A stretch of 60,000 nucleotides of DNA. Origin: Cryptomeria japonica. Lineage: Eukaryota; Streptophyta; Pinopsida; Cupressales; Cupressaceae. The stretch covers positions 875,432,594 through 875,492,593 of the forward strand of contig NC_081409.1 of NCBI RefSeq assembly GCF_030272615.1, written 5' to 3'. Numbering within the stretch: position 1 is the first letter of the stretch; every line of letters begins with the position of its first letter. This document shows, one piece after another, positions 1 to 10,795 of the stretch. Under the pieces are notes generated by a model. The model saw only the letters and a program-made list of their open reading frames with translations, did not search any database and was not told the origin of the DNA. The translations under genes were made by a program, and so were the position numbers.

Positions 1-870
1 AATTTGATCCTTTAATTTAAATAATCTTTAATTAAATTCTATTTATACATAATTAAATAGTTTCTTTAAATTATTTAATTAACTAATTAATTCTTTCATT
101 TCCAAATCCCCAAATTTTAAATTCATTTAATTTCATATTCTTCTAATTTCTTCCAAATTCAAATACATGTGCATGATTTCAAAAACCAAATTGAAAATCA
201 AAGTCAAGTTCTAAATATATTCAAATGCTAAATTGAATTTAAAAATAAATTCAATTATTTGAATTAAATTTCATGTAAAGATTAAATTGAAAATCTAAGT
301 TAAAGTGCAAGCACATGCTAAATTAATTAATTAAATCATTTATCTCTCCACTCTCTATTTTCATCTTCTAGTTAGCTTTGTCATCTTCTTTATTTCTTCC
401 AATCATTCCTTTTCTTCTTTCAGTTAGCTTTTTCTCAATCAGTTGACTCAATTAATCTATTCAATCTATTCTGTTTCATCTCCAAGTCAATAGTTCAACT
501 ATCAATCATCATGTGAGCTCACCCGAGTTTCACCTCTTGATCAATTTGTTCCACCTTTCCATCAATCTCATCCAAAAATCTATAAATTGAGCATTCAATC
601 CTCACAATTCCTCTAGATCACGAACTTCGAATCTTTGTGTCAGTTGCAGGTTGCCAGTGCAATATTTGAGAGCCATCATACCATAGAGAGAAGAAGAGCA
701 GTGGAAGCCATATGCGATCATGGAATATGGAGTTTTGATTAATATATTTTACACTCCTATTTCTTAATTGTATTATTTCATTGGTTTTATGTTTGAATTG
801 CTTAAATAGTTAAGGAATTCGTGATTGTCCTTATTTCCTATTTAGCAATGATGTATTTGAGCATAACACA
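1..870 (+). repeat. 5' LTR of element E (left end truncated by the window)
   Basis: It aligns along its whole length with the last ~860 bp of 23837-24997, with small indels. It ends GCATAACACA, 3 bp before the PBS. About 290 bp of the full LTR should lie to the left of the window. Confidence 0.88.
581..588 (+). promoter_or_regulatory. TATA box of the E 5' LTR
   Basis: TATAAATT stands in a CT-rich context and is conserved at the same place in the 3' LTR (24708). It is the likely core promoter for E's own transcript. Confidence 0.5.
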
Positions 871-873
871 TTT

Positions 874-890
874 TGGTGAACCCAACGTGA
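874..890 (+). other. Primer binding site of element E
   Basis: TGGTGAACCCAACGTGA follows the 5' LTR after a 3-bp gap. It differs by one base from the PBS of element D (TGGTGAACCCGACGTGA, read on the minus strand). I cannot assign the priming tRNA with confidence. Confidence 0.75.
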
Positions 891-998
891 ACAACAACTA
901 ATTAACCTTCTCTATTTTCTGTGTTGTTTTTGCAGATCATATGGATTTTTCCCCTTTTTTGTAGGTTTTGCATAGATTTCAAGATAGACCTCTTCATC

Positions 999-1174
999 AC
1001 GTATTCGCAGTTATATCATCATGCAATCACATAGACATATCTACACAATCGACTAGATAGGGTTACACATTCGTGTGGAACCCATCATGTAATCGCCCTT
1101 ACAGGATCACACAATCGCCCTTATAGGATCACACGATCGCTCTGATACTGTCACGCATTAGTTTTGAATGTTTA
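999..1174 (+). repeat. 22-bp-period array 1 in the E leader
   Basis: A short core (variants of ACACAATCG) starts at 999, 1021, 1043, 1065, 1087, 1109, 1131 and 1153, giving eight copies spaced exactly 22 bp. The sequence between cores varies more than the cores, with CCCTTA and GATC recurring in the middle copies. Function is unknown. Confidence 0.85.
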
Positions 1175-1585
1175 TGTTCTGATAATTTTAATTCTACTCC
1201 TTTTCTATTCTTTGATCTATTTAATTTTGCAAGAAATTGAGTAAATCTGGAAACAAATTATTTTTATTGCATGTTTTTGATTTAACGGTTTATGGCACGT
1301 AAGGTACAATTCAGGATTTCAGGTGCCAGAAGGACAAAGGAACAAAGAAGACAGACCAGCCACTATCAATGGGTTCTCATAGCAGAAAAGTAGATACATG
1401 ATTGGGAAGATCAACCAGCCTTCGATAGATACAACAACTTAGTTCTCTCATATCAAGTTAAATATGATTTAATTAACATTGAATGGATGATGAGACATCT
1501 AGCTAGGGCCTCATAATTGGTTTTGTAGGTTTCTGATTAGGTTTAGTTTCATTTTTTATTTTTTTGTCTTATTTGCCTATGTGTC
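1175..1585 (+). other. E leader, no recognisable gene
   Basis: This AT-rich stretch separates the two 22-bp-period arrays. I see no reading frame or known motif in it. Confidence 0.5.
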
Positions 1586-1739
1586 ATGCAATCGTCCTGT
1601 TATCATTACACAATCAACCTGTTAAAGTCACACAATCACTCTGTCAGAATCATGCATTCGATCTAACAGAATTACGCAATCACTTATCTAGAGTCACGCA
1701 ATCAGGTAGGTATAATCATGCATTTGCTTCTGTCAATTT
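1586..1739 (+). repeat. 22-bp-period array 2 in the E leader
   Basis: The same core family as in array 1 (ATGCAATCG, ACACAATCA, ACGCAATCA) starts at 1586, 1608, 1630, 1652, 1674, 1696 and 1718: seven copies, again exactly 22 bp apart. An unrelated ~410-bp stretch separates it from array 1. Confidence 0.85.
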
Positions 1740-1842
1740 TTGATTCTCTATTTTCTATTGATTTGATTTTACTGCTAATCATTTGTTTGCATCCTGTGGT
1801 GAATTTATAGAAAGGATCAGATTAGTATTAGATCAATTGCAC

Positions 1843-2110
1843 TCATAATCTCACACTTCATCTTTGGTGCTTAAAATCAACAATGGTTAAAATGCACATG
1901 CATGCATAATCTCACACTTCATGTTTTGGTGCTTAAAATTAACATTGGTTAAAATTGACATGCATGTATAACACTTCGATTTGGGCTTAAAATCAACAAT
2001 GGTTAAAATTGACATGCATGCCTTCACATTTCAATTTGGTGTTTAAAATGGACATGCACATCCGTATTCAACACCTCAATTTGGGCTTTAAAATGAACGT
2101 GAATCAGATT
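1843..2110 (+). repeat. Degenerate ~50-65-bp tandem repeat in the E leader
   Basis: About five imperfect units contain a CACTTCATTTTGGTGC-like part, then CTTAAAATCAACAATGG and GACATGCATG. Units shorten and diverge rightwards. They show no reading frame. Confidence 0.7.
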
Positions 2111-3065
2111 GCATTAGATTAAATCACATTTAGTTTTCTTAAGGGAAAATTTTTTTATCGTGTTTGGGGTGGACCTACTGTTGCATTAACTAACTTTCCA
2201 CCCACCTCCGAGGTCTTGGGAGAAAGGAAGGAGGTGACAACAACACCCAATTTTATTTTATTCCATGTAGTGAGGGGTATCTTTGATTGGGGAATTCATC
2301 ACTTTACAGAGGTACTTCGAATTGGGATGTGTTGGGGATATCATCTCTCCTAGCGTACTCTCAAGCGAGTTTTTCAAGCTTCTATATAAATATACTGGTC
2401 AGGTAGCTAGAGTATTGAGTGAATTCAACATATGTGAGGGCCTTCCCTGCACCGATAAGATCAACTAAAGTCTTAAGTGACTTGCTCTGAGAATCCATCA
2501 TTGGATCAGGACCCCTCAAAATTTTACAATAAGAACCAATTCAGTAACCCAAAACCCTACATTCAGTGATTTTGGGAGTGCAGATCGTACCCCATAGATA
2601 CCCTTCATGTACCTTACACTATGATACAAAAATCCCTTGGTTATAAGATCTTCGGATCTTCGAGGTAAGAGAGACTGGCATGCCCAAGAAGTGTGTGTTG
2701 TGGATTGGAGCCAGTGCTGCTAGACTCTCTATCTATTCATTTTGTTTTGATATTTCATAAGGGCCTCTTTGAATGGTTTCCAATTTCCAGCCTAAGCTTG
2801 TCTTCTATGTCTTTATATGTATCGTTGTTTTAGACCAGTATTGAGTCAGTTATTTGGGCTATTTCAGGCCCCATCCTGCATATCTCTGAATTCTCTGAGA
2901 TTGGTTGAAAAAAAACAAAAAAAACTAGTTCAGTCAGCCATATCTACCTCCAAACATTTGTTCTCAGACTTGGCAAAACACAAAACTTGTCCTACACACA
3001 AAACTACTGAAAACAAAGTCCATTTTTTGAAATGTCAAAACTCAAAAGTTTACACACTTGTGACC
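2111..3065 (+). other. E leader, no supported gene
   Basis: Short open frames at 2283-2468 and 2817-3179 have no recognisable motif and biased, non-protein-like composition. I regard this as untranslated leader. Confidence 0.5.
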
Positions 3066-3410
3066 ATAGGTAGTCCTGGCATAGTCCTCATATATGTCCT
3101 TAGAAGTTGCATAAGTCCTTGCATCGTCCCCATTATCATCCTCATATATGCCCTTAGTCCTTGCATAGTACTTGCATAATCTTCATTTATGTCCTTATTA
3201 TCATCGTAAGTCCTTGAATAGTCCTCATTTAAGTCCTTATTATTGTCCTAAGTCCTTGCATAGTCCTCATTTACATCCTTATTATCATCCTTAGTCCTTA
3301 CATAGTCCTCATTTATGTCCTTATTATCATGCTTAGAAGTTGCATAATCTCTATTTACGTCCTCATATAAGCCCTTGTCTATACCTCATATACGTCTATC
3401 TTAGTTCGTC
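3066..3410 (+). repeat. Tandem AGTCCTTGCATAGTCCTCAT-type repeat
   Basis: Phrases such as GTCCTTATTATCATC and TCCTTGCATAGTCCTCAT recur about seven times with a unit near 45-55 bp. They form a degenerate minisatellite just upstream of the gag-like frame of E. Confidence 0.75.
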
Positions 3411-3691
3411 ATCATTTGCATAATCATCCTGAAAAGTCATACCCCAAACATCCAAATCACAATCAGAGGATCAATCAAACTCAACCTCAACTCAAACAAG
3501 TTTGTCAAGTTCAACAAATCAAACATTATCGCATCTAGATAAATGGAGAAAACATCTTACATGTTGTGATCCTAGGTCCAAACCAAACAAGAAAAAATAA
3601 TAGATTGGCATTATACATTTCATAGAGAAGGTGGAGGGTTCATCCCTTCCATTCCTATTCCATTTCCATCCATAGAAACCTTAGCTCAATA

Positions 3692-4890
3692 GATCAAGAC
3701 TTTGCAACAACAAGTGATAGACATGACTAGTCCTCACAACCATAGGGGCTGGTTAGAAAACATGATGAGAGAAGTGATGTCCATGAGGGAATCAGTATCA
3801 AGCCAACCTTATTCTTCTAGTGAGACCATTCAAGCATGCCAACCTTCATTCTTCAACAAAATCGTTCCTACCCTAGTTCAACCAACATTAGAGTCATGTA
3901 AACCTTCTTTTTCTTTCAACCCACTACATCAATCATACCAATCATACCAATCATATCAACCCAACATTCAAACCCCTTTCAACCAAAATCAAAACCCATT
4001 CAACCAAAGTCCAAAACAAAATTCATATCAACCCAACATTCAAAGTACCTCTTTCAACCACAATCAAACCCCTTTCAACCAAAATCAAACCCTTTCAACC
4101 AAAGTCCAAATCAAAATTCATTCAACCAAAATCAAATATCTTTCACCCAAAATCATACTTCTTTCAACCAAAATCAAATCCCTTTCAATCAAATCCCAAA
4201 TCAACCATATCTATCCAACATGTCATCATCCCCTGAAGTCACACAAGAGCAGTCCACACCATCTTTATCTAATAACACAACCTCCCAAGGGCTATTCATC
4301 ATACAAATCCAATCTAATTCAAGTCATGATTCAGAGGATCTAATTCAAAATCCTTCTTCATCAGGCCAAAATGTTGAAACATTCCAAGAATCTCTCATCC
4401 ATTTCCAAACTCCTTCCCTATGCCAAGAGGATGATCCAAAATCAAAAGAAATGAGTCCTGAAACAAATTAAGATCAAGAACAACCATTTCCATCCTACCC
4501 AATTTTTGATCAAGATCCCACCGACCAAGAATCTTATGATGATTCCCTCGCTCCTTTCTATTCCATTCATAATCAAACCCTTCCATCTCAAGAACAAAGT
4601 GTCATTTCAAGTCCCATCCAACATCCACCTCCTAAACAAGATCAAGACATCCCTTCCATCCTCCCTAATCATATCTTTACCTTCATGTCCTAAACAAGAT
4701 CCCATTATTTCTCCAAATCCTAATCAAGGTCCCTCCATCCCTTCATCCCTATGTCATAATCCTCCATGTTCTTCACAATATTCCCTCTCAAACAAACTTA
4801 CCATTTCTCCTAATGATCCCAATCCCTCTACACAAGTTGTTCATGAACCCCTTATTGATGAAATCACCAATCTAGATCATACTATATAGA
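3692..4890 (+). pseudogene. Gag-like low-complexity polyprotein frame of element E
   Basis: Three overlapping frames, joined by at least two frameshifts, encode a Gln/Asn/Pro/Ser-rich protein. An N-terminal part has a short charged helix-like stretch (GWLENMMREVMSMRE). It is followed by many copies of FNQNQ/PFNQ and YQPN motifs (about 3920-4190), then a Pro/Ser/Gln-rich part with acidic patches. There is no retrotransposon gag domain, zinc knuckle or protease motif. Position (after the leader, before the linker) and the Gln-rich composition recall the Gln-rich start of element D's gag, but similarity at sequence level is not evident. I infer a decayed, possibly structural or simply repetitive, gag-region remnant. 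A non-functional repeat expansion is an equally good reading. Confidence 0.5.
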
Positions 4891-5330
4891 GCAACTTGTC
4901 AACAATTATATGTATGCCATCATCAAATGCTAATGTAGTGACAAAAACAAGAATAATACCAACTAATGAGATCAACACTTGGTTGACTTCATCATCCTCT
5001 TCAAGTGCATCAATAGAAACAAGCATAACACCCGCTCATGTCACAACTTCAGAACTAGAATTTATTTGCCTCATGTACCCACACTTGAAAGATTGGGGGC
5101 AAGAGAACCTACCACAATTGGATTTCTTTAAAAATAATAAGACTATAGCTGAATTCATGGGTTCTTGAGATGGATTTCCCTCCAATGATCCACAAAATCC
5201 CAAAACTAAAGAAATCAACATTGGAGATGCTGAAAATGTACACTTAGTTGAGTCCTTATATCCTATTGGAAAATACATTTTTATCCGACTCTTCAAACAA
5301 AGACCAATGAACTACCTACACAGAACTCTC
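4891..5330 (+). pseudogene. Polyprotein linker remnant of element E, related to the pre-RT linker of element D
   Basis: The frame at 4896-5168 ends with a stretch containing PQLDFFKNNKTIAEFMG. D has LTLDCFQNDKAIAEFLG in the same context, just upstream of its RT (about 49560 on the minus strand). Both are preceded by a short YPxL-containing segment and followed by GxPxxD. After the stop the E frame continues recognisably for some 50 codons and then ends, with no RT following. This is the clearest protein link between E and D and suggests E arose by loss of pol from a D-like ancestor. The function of the segment is unknown; in D it lies between the G-patch-like region and RT. Confidence 0.6.
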
Positions 5331-5850
5331 TGACCCTATGAACAACATGCACATCAAACGATATTATACCGAAGGGTTGGATTAGTTTAGGTTTTAATTT
5401 CTGCATTGCATATCATATTATTCAAAGCACTGCATCACATATAGTTTCTTTTTCAAATGCATCTCATTCTCAAAGTTTCTGCATTTTCATATAGCAACAT
5501 CAATGAAACAAGGCAATTGTTCAAGTTTAACATTCGTTTGCATTCAAGAGAAACAAGGGTCATCTCCTTTCTTAGATATTCAGACATGAAGTCTTTGAGG
5601 TTGTAAGGTCATTCATTTTCAACATTACCCTATGACAATGCTTTACTTATGGTTGGGTAGTGATTTCACTATTTGAGACTTGTTAACCCAAAATCTCTCA
5701 ATTGCTATATCTCAAACATATTAAGAAGAACTCTAATTCATTCTAGACACCTAGTTGATCATATGACTAGTGAAAAATCTAAAATTCTACTTCAGCATTG
5801 CTGTAATTGTCACACTCAAGTAGGTTTCATTACTTACAAGTTAAGGCAAG
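5331..5850 (+). other. E internal, no recognisable feature
   Basis: Many stops occur in all frames. One short open frame (5673-5861) has no motif. RT would be expected here in an autonomous element and is absent. Confidence 0.45.
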
Positions 5851-8419
5851 TGTTGTTCTAAAAAATGAGTAAACCAAGTTCACCTGCAATCTATCTATGA
5901 AATAACCAACTTCATATAATGAAGAACTTCAAGACTTGGACAACATAACAAGGATATGAATCCTTCTACTCTTTAGGCTCTGCAAAACCTAGGTGCGTGT
6001 ACCTTTGATGCATTGAATTAGACCCTTTACACACATGACAACATCAACCAAGCAGATAGATGTCATAAGGCTTAACAACTAGGAGGCTACTGCAGATGGG
6101 ATAGATCTACATTGACATCTCAACTAAGTTGAAGCATGAGATAGGTGGAATAAACTAAACCTACAAACATAAAAGTAAATGGGTATTTGATTTTAAAAAA
6201 TCTTCGAGAACCCCCAGAATCTGCAAGACTAGTGCCTTATCCAAGGGCATGGAGTCATACATCAAACTATAAATGAAAACCTCTATTGCAAATCCACCTT
6301 CATCATTAAATATCTCTGCCTTAATGCCTTACAAAAATGCATTACTCAGCTCACTCACAAAATTATCAAATCTTGAAAATATATTCCATTATCTATGATT
6401 GATTATAGAGTTTAAATTCTTCCTTGAATAATGCCTGCAAACAATAACAACAATCTCCTTGAGATGACAAACTCTAGCCTCCTTGAAGACTTAATTTATA
6501 ACAAAGAAATATACATTTAGAGACAACTTTGCATGAATTTATGCATGCCTTACATACATATAAATCTACAAGAAACACCTACAGCAAGAAAATATATTCC
6601 ATTACTTGAAAAAAAACATTTTATTACAAACTTGGAAAAACTTAGAATTGGAAACCAAGATTGAGGAGACTTGCTCACAAAAATCTTGAACCCTTACAAA
6701 GAGAAGACAAAGAGAATAAGAAGGAAGGGATCAAGATTAGATTTCATCTTTGACCAAAACAACTACCCAATCTTTCAGCATTAACTCCCCACACACTTGG
6801 TCTACAGAAAATCCTCTCTTTCTAATTGAAAAATAAATTCTGAGATCCCAAGGTAACTACCCCAAAAATACTTGGCATGAGTTACACTTGACTGTAGAAA
6901 TGGATTCCTCAGATCGAGAGCTTTCCAAGAATATATGATACGTCTATATTTGGGCAAAAAATAATCCGCTAGGCAAATTAATCTCTTAGGCCCTTCCAGC
7001 CAACCAATCATTAATTTCTCTTTTTCCACTATAGTCTGAATTACATTTAAACTTGGAATTTCCCACGTAGATCTCTGCCACATGTCACCTCCGGATTGGC
7101 TCGTGAGTCCCTCTGGACTCCACCTGTCCTACCACCTGAGCATGGATGGATCCAGCACTTCCTTATCTCTGATTTACCTTGGACTCGCATGCTCATTGAT
7201 TTCCTTGAGCCGCTTCCTTCCAACGGGTTCCACCACCTAGTCGCCAAGTTGCGGTGGATAAACAACATGCAACTCTACATTGTGGTATAGCGACAATCAT
7301 CGGATCTTAAGAAACCTGCTCGATCCTTAACCATTCTAACCTTCAAAGCGAGCCCCTTATCTATTTTACTCGTCTGCAGATCCCCTGCCATGTGTCAGCC
7401 TCCATTTTGTCCACGGATCTACCTAATCACCACCTGGACTGCAACCTCAGCTGACACCTCATCGGTTGCTATGTCGTGGGGGATAACTATTGGGAATCTT
7501 CATCTTACGGTATAGCAATGACTGTTGATTTGCCCTCAAATTGCTCAATCCTTAACACTTGAACCACCCATCATTTCTGCACGTGCTTTGTCACCAAGTC
7601 ATGGGGATAACTGGCGAGCATTTTTCCATCACGGTATAGCGACCGCCATTAGATCTTTCACATCATCATTTGATCTTCCATGATCTGCCCGACTCTTTAC
7701 CTTGGCTGATCTGCTTCGTTCTGTCACGTGTCACCATGTGGCACCCCCCGATTCGTTCTGAGATCTACCTAGGCACCACCTGTTTGTCGGTCCTGCCAGG
7801 TGTTAGCCTATAGTTTATCACTTGATCCACTTGAGCATGATCTCATCTGCCACTTCAGTGCCACCGGAACCACCACTTCCTTTGGTTTGTTCAACATCAA
7901 TCTTTCCACGAAACACCTCCCTTGGCGAGTCGTTTACAAGTCTCATCGAACTTGCAGTTTCATTGATGCCCTTTTTATTGACATGACCAGCTCTGATTTC
8001 TTCGATGTGCTCTATGTCGATGGAACTGAGCCTTTGACGAAACCATTTAGAGATTCATCATGGCCAAGGTCTGCTCGATAAGTCACCTTGAGTGACATGC
8101 CACCTGTTCTACTGCATGTCCCCACGTGGCACCTTATGATTTGCTCAGAGTCCACCTTAGTGGCAACTGTCGCGAGGGTATTCACTCTGCGCACTTCACA
8201 ACCGCAGTACAATAACAATCATGGATAGCCCTGAAATTTCACTCCACTATTGATCTTCCTCGATTCTTTCATTGGATCTCAACGATCTGCTCGATCTTTA
8301 TCCTCTTTGAGCGACTCTCTCTTATGCCACAGTGTCACCACGTGTCCGCCACCTCATCAGTTGCCAAGTCATGATGATTAATAGTTGAGCACTTTCACAT
8401 AGCAGTATAGCGATGGCCG
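5851..8419. repeat. Long direct repeat of module X, left copy
   Basis: It matches 10796-13373 over about 2.57 kb, including many shared landmarks (the start TGTTGTTCTAAAAAATGAG, and all GTATAGCGAC modules). Its right part (about 7080-8419) is itself made of four or five diverged ~200-400-bp modules, each passing through a TATAGCGA-type core. GC content rises there compared with its surroundings. Confidence 0.85.
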
Positions 8420-9057
8420 TTCGATCGTCTGCAACCTGCTTGCCTATTAATTTGCCCTTTTATTGCAAAATTTGGCTGCTTTGAGATGCACGCACATGCG
8501 GGGGGCCCACCACTTCCTTAATTGGCCACTTGCCAAAAGTCCGTCAGCTTTGACACTAAAGATATATGTGGCCCTACTTTTAAATATTAAAACTTCCCTT
8601 GCACTGTCAATGTGGGATAAATGTTTATGCCTGGCAGCATTTACATGGAAGTTTTTCTGGCCTTTTAAAAACCTCTTTGGCGCCCCAGTTAAAAAATGCT
8701 TTACATAGGCCGATTGCATTTTCTTTGAGTTTCTTTGCTTCCCATGTGCGACATAGGGGATTTGGTGATACACTTGCCAAAATAATTTGCCTGCAGGTTT
8801 TAATTGTTTGCCTTTTACCTCACATAGGGGATGATGCAGATGTCTTATTTGGAATGGGCCTCTGAAACCCTCAAAATTTAATAGGTCGTAACAATGGCTT
8901 TGACTGGGTATGGTTGATTGCAAGATCAACACAAGAGTTTAGAATCTATGGCAGAGTAGACCACCCAAAAAAATATGACACTTCTCTTCAATTCAAAAAT
9001 AGGGGTTCCTTATTGAAAACCACACAACTGAAGCAAAACAACTGTACAATATAGAAA
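8420..9057. other. Between X left repeat and the X gene: no supported gene
   Basis: A minus-strand open frame of 161 codons (8447-8932) has no motif or family look. The strand carries three diverged modules with CCCACATTG/CCCCTATGTG-like cores (around 8608, 8750 and 8825), so the open frame is probably fortuitous. Confidence 0.4.
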
Positions 9058-10790
9058 TTAGTTACAAAATGGTCCTAGGCCATCAAAACTGAAATCAATG
9101 TCATCTACCTGACCACAAATGCTGCAACTTCTCATTAGCTTATCACATAACAAATACTCAGCATGCTGGTAATCACCGAACAATTGGAAATCAAACAAAT
9201 TTTGAGAGTGCCGATCACTATATGACATATAACTGTCATACTCTTTACAATTCTTACCTAGCTGAAATGAAAAGTAATCCAACTCCCTCTAAAAGTTGGA
9301 AATATTAGGCACATGCCAATCACTAGTTTGCACAAAAGGGAAAAACTCATCCTTAATACTATCTTGCAAACTAGAGAGGAAAAATTCCTCATAAAATGAC
9401 TGCAATTCAATATCATGCTAATTACACCTTATATCAGCCACTTGCAAACATGAAAATGCATGATCACCTGTTAATGGTTCATTTACCAATTGCAAATCTG
9501 GAAATATTACCTCAGATTTGTCTCCCTTTAACACCAAGATCCACACAATGCATATCAAACTCTGATTTCATATCAACATATGAATCCACATTATCACATT
9601 TATTAACCTTATATGTATTTTCATCTTATCCATTATTCAAATCAAATGTAGGGAAATAAATATCATATGTATCATACCTCACACCCTCAAGAACATCATC
9701 AGTATCAAAACACATAGTGATTAGATATGAGAGATTGGGGACATTTCTGGATGTATACCTCTTAAGATCAACAACTAAGAGTTCTGAGATTTGTTCACTA
9801 CTTAGTAAACCTTCTCTTTCATTTTCATTTTCCTTGGATTCATCTTCTGTGCTGTAAACATTGTCCCAATCTGATGCATGCATTAAATTTGCAGTGCTCA
9901 TGTCTTTGTGCACATTTATTTTGTCATTACAACAACTCGCATCTACATCATGACCTTTATCATGCTGATCATAAAGTACTGTAATATGTTACAACATGGT
10001 TTCATAACCCTGGTAGTAAACACCTTGTGGATTGAACTTAACAACAATATGATCTACATTATTCGAATCTGAAACCTCAACAGGCTCACGATTATTTGAA
10101 CAATAACTTATCTTCTCATAATTTTCTTCTTTCTTTGAATACACATCTGCACTATCATGCTAAGAATAAGAGTCATCTTTAGCATCATATGAGATATCTC
10201 CACTCACGGATTCATCTCCATCACTATACTCAATACTGTGTACATTTTCAGATTTAGTCATTTCAATCTCATTTATCCACTCTTTAATTTGTGCAACACT
10301 TTCTTCCCTCAAGGTTGAAGACCAATTGACTGAGTCAGGATCATCAAGCTCTAAAAATAATTCAATGCAAACTAACTCATGGGGCTTAACATCAACTAGA
10401 AGCTCATTTAATGCAACAATAAATCTTTCATAAAAAACATATGATGATTCTACCTTTCTCTTCCCTACTTTCCTTCTTAAAAACAAGATGCACCTATCTT
10501 GGATCTTTTGAAGATGTATTTCAATCTCCCTATCAATGTCTTTCAAATTTGACAAAGAAATTTCAGATCTAGGAACCACATCTAGATCCATCAAATTTGA
10601 ACCATTGCCATGACAATACATCATACTATTTTACTCTCTTTTCAAATCATATGCAGTCATTAACTTCATAACTAGACATACTTCTCACCATATTTATGAT
10701 TCAAACTTTTCAAAATAAGAAGTATGTAACCTGAGAACCAATACTCCTTTTCCTAGTGACTTGCTTCACCTTATAAGGAACAGACTCACC
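9058..10790 (-). pseudogene. Decayed unknown acidic protein gene of module X
   Basis: Open frames at 10624-10160 and 9913-9626 lie in one reading frame, joined through one TAG and one TAA. The frame continues past a TAA, then a one-base shift leads into a frame that passes two TAG codons and ends at 9058. Upstream it can be followed, with a stop and a shift, to about 10790, next to the right repeat. The product would be near 550 residues: a basic start, a Leu/Ile/Arg-rich helical part (for example KIQDRCILFLRRKVGKRKVE and FYERFIVALNELLVDV), then a long Asp/Glu/Ser/Asn-rich region and an aromatic C-terminal part with CSICGQVDD. I recognise no domain: it is not gag with a zinc knuckle, nor protease, RT or transposase. 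Most internal stops are TAG/TAA, consistent with C-to-T decay of a once intact frame. Confidence 0.55.
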
Positions 10791-10795
10791 TTTTT

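Noticed and set aside
999-1739. CRISPR-like arrays (short conserved cores at constant spacing)
   Set aside because: The period is 22 bp in total, cores are 8-9 bp and diverged, there are no long unique spacers or cas genes, and the context is a plant retroelement leader.
6802-7083. Minus-strand open frame conserved in both X repeats (also 11727-12134)
   Set aside because: Both copies derive from one duplicated sequence, so the shared frame is not independent evidence. No motif is visible and the length differs between copies.
8577-8618. Plant snRNA-type promoter on the minus strand (ATCCCACATTG, then a TTAATATTTAAA box)
   Set aside because: The first element is one base from the USE consensus, but the ~17-bp spacing to the TATA-like box does not match the usual Pol II or Pol III distances, and no snRNA or 7SL sequence follows. 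Two diverged copies nearby point to a repeat.
8447-8932. 161-codon minus-strand open frame
   Set aside because: It overlaps repeated non-coding modules, has no domain-like pattern and no continuation with the X gene.
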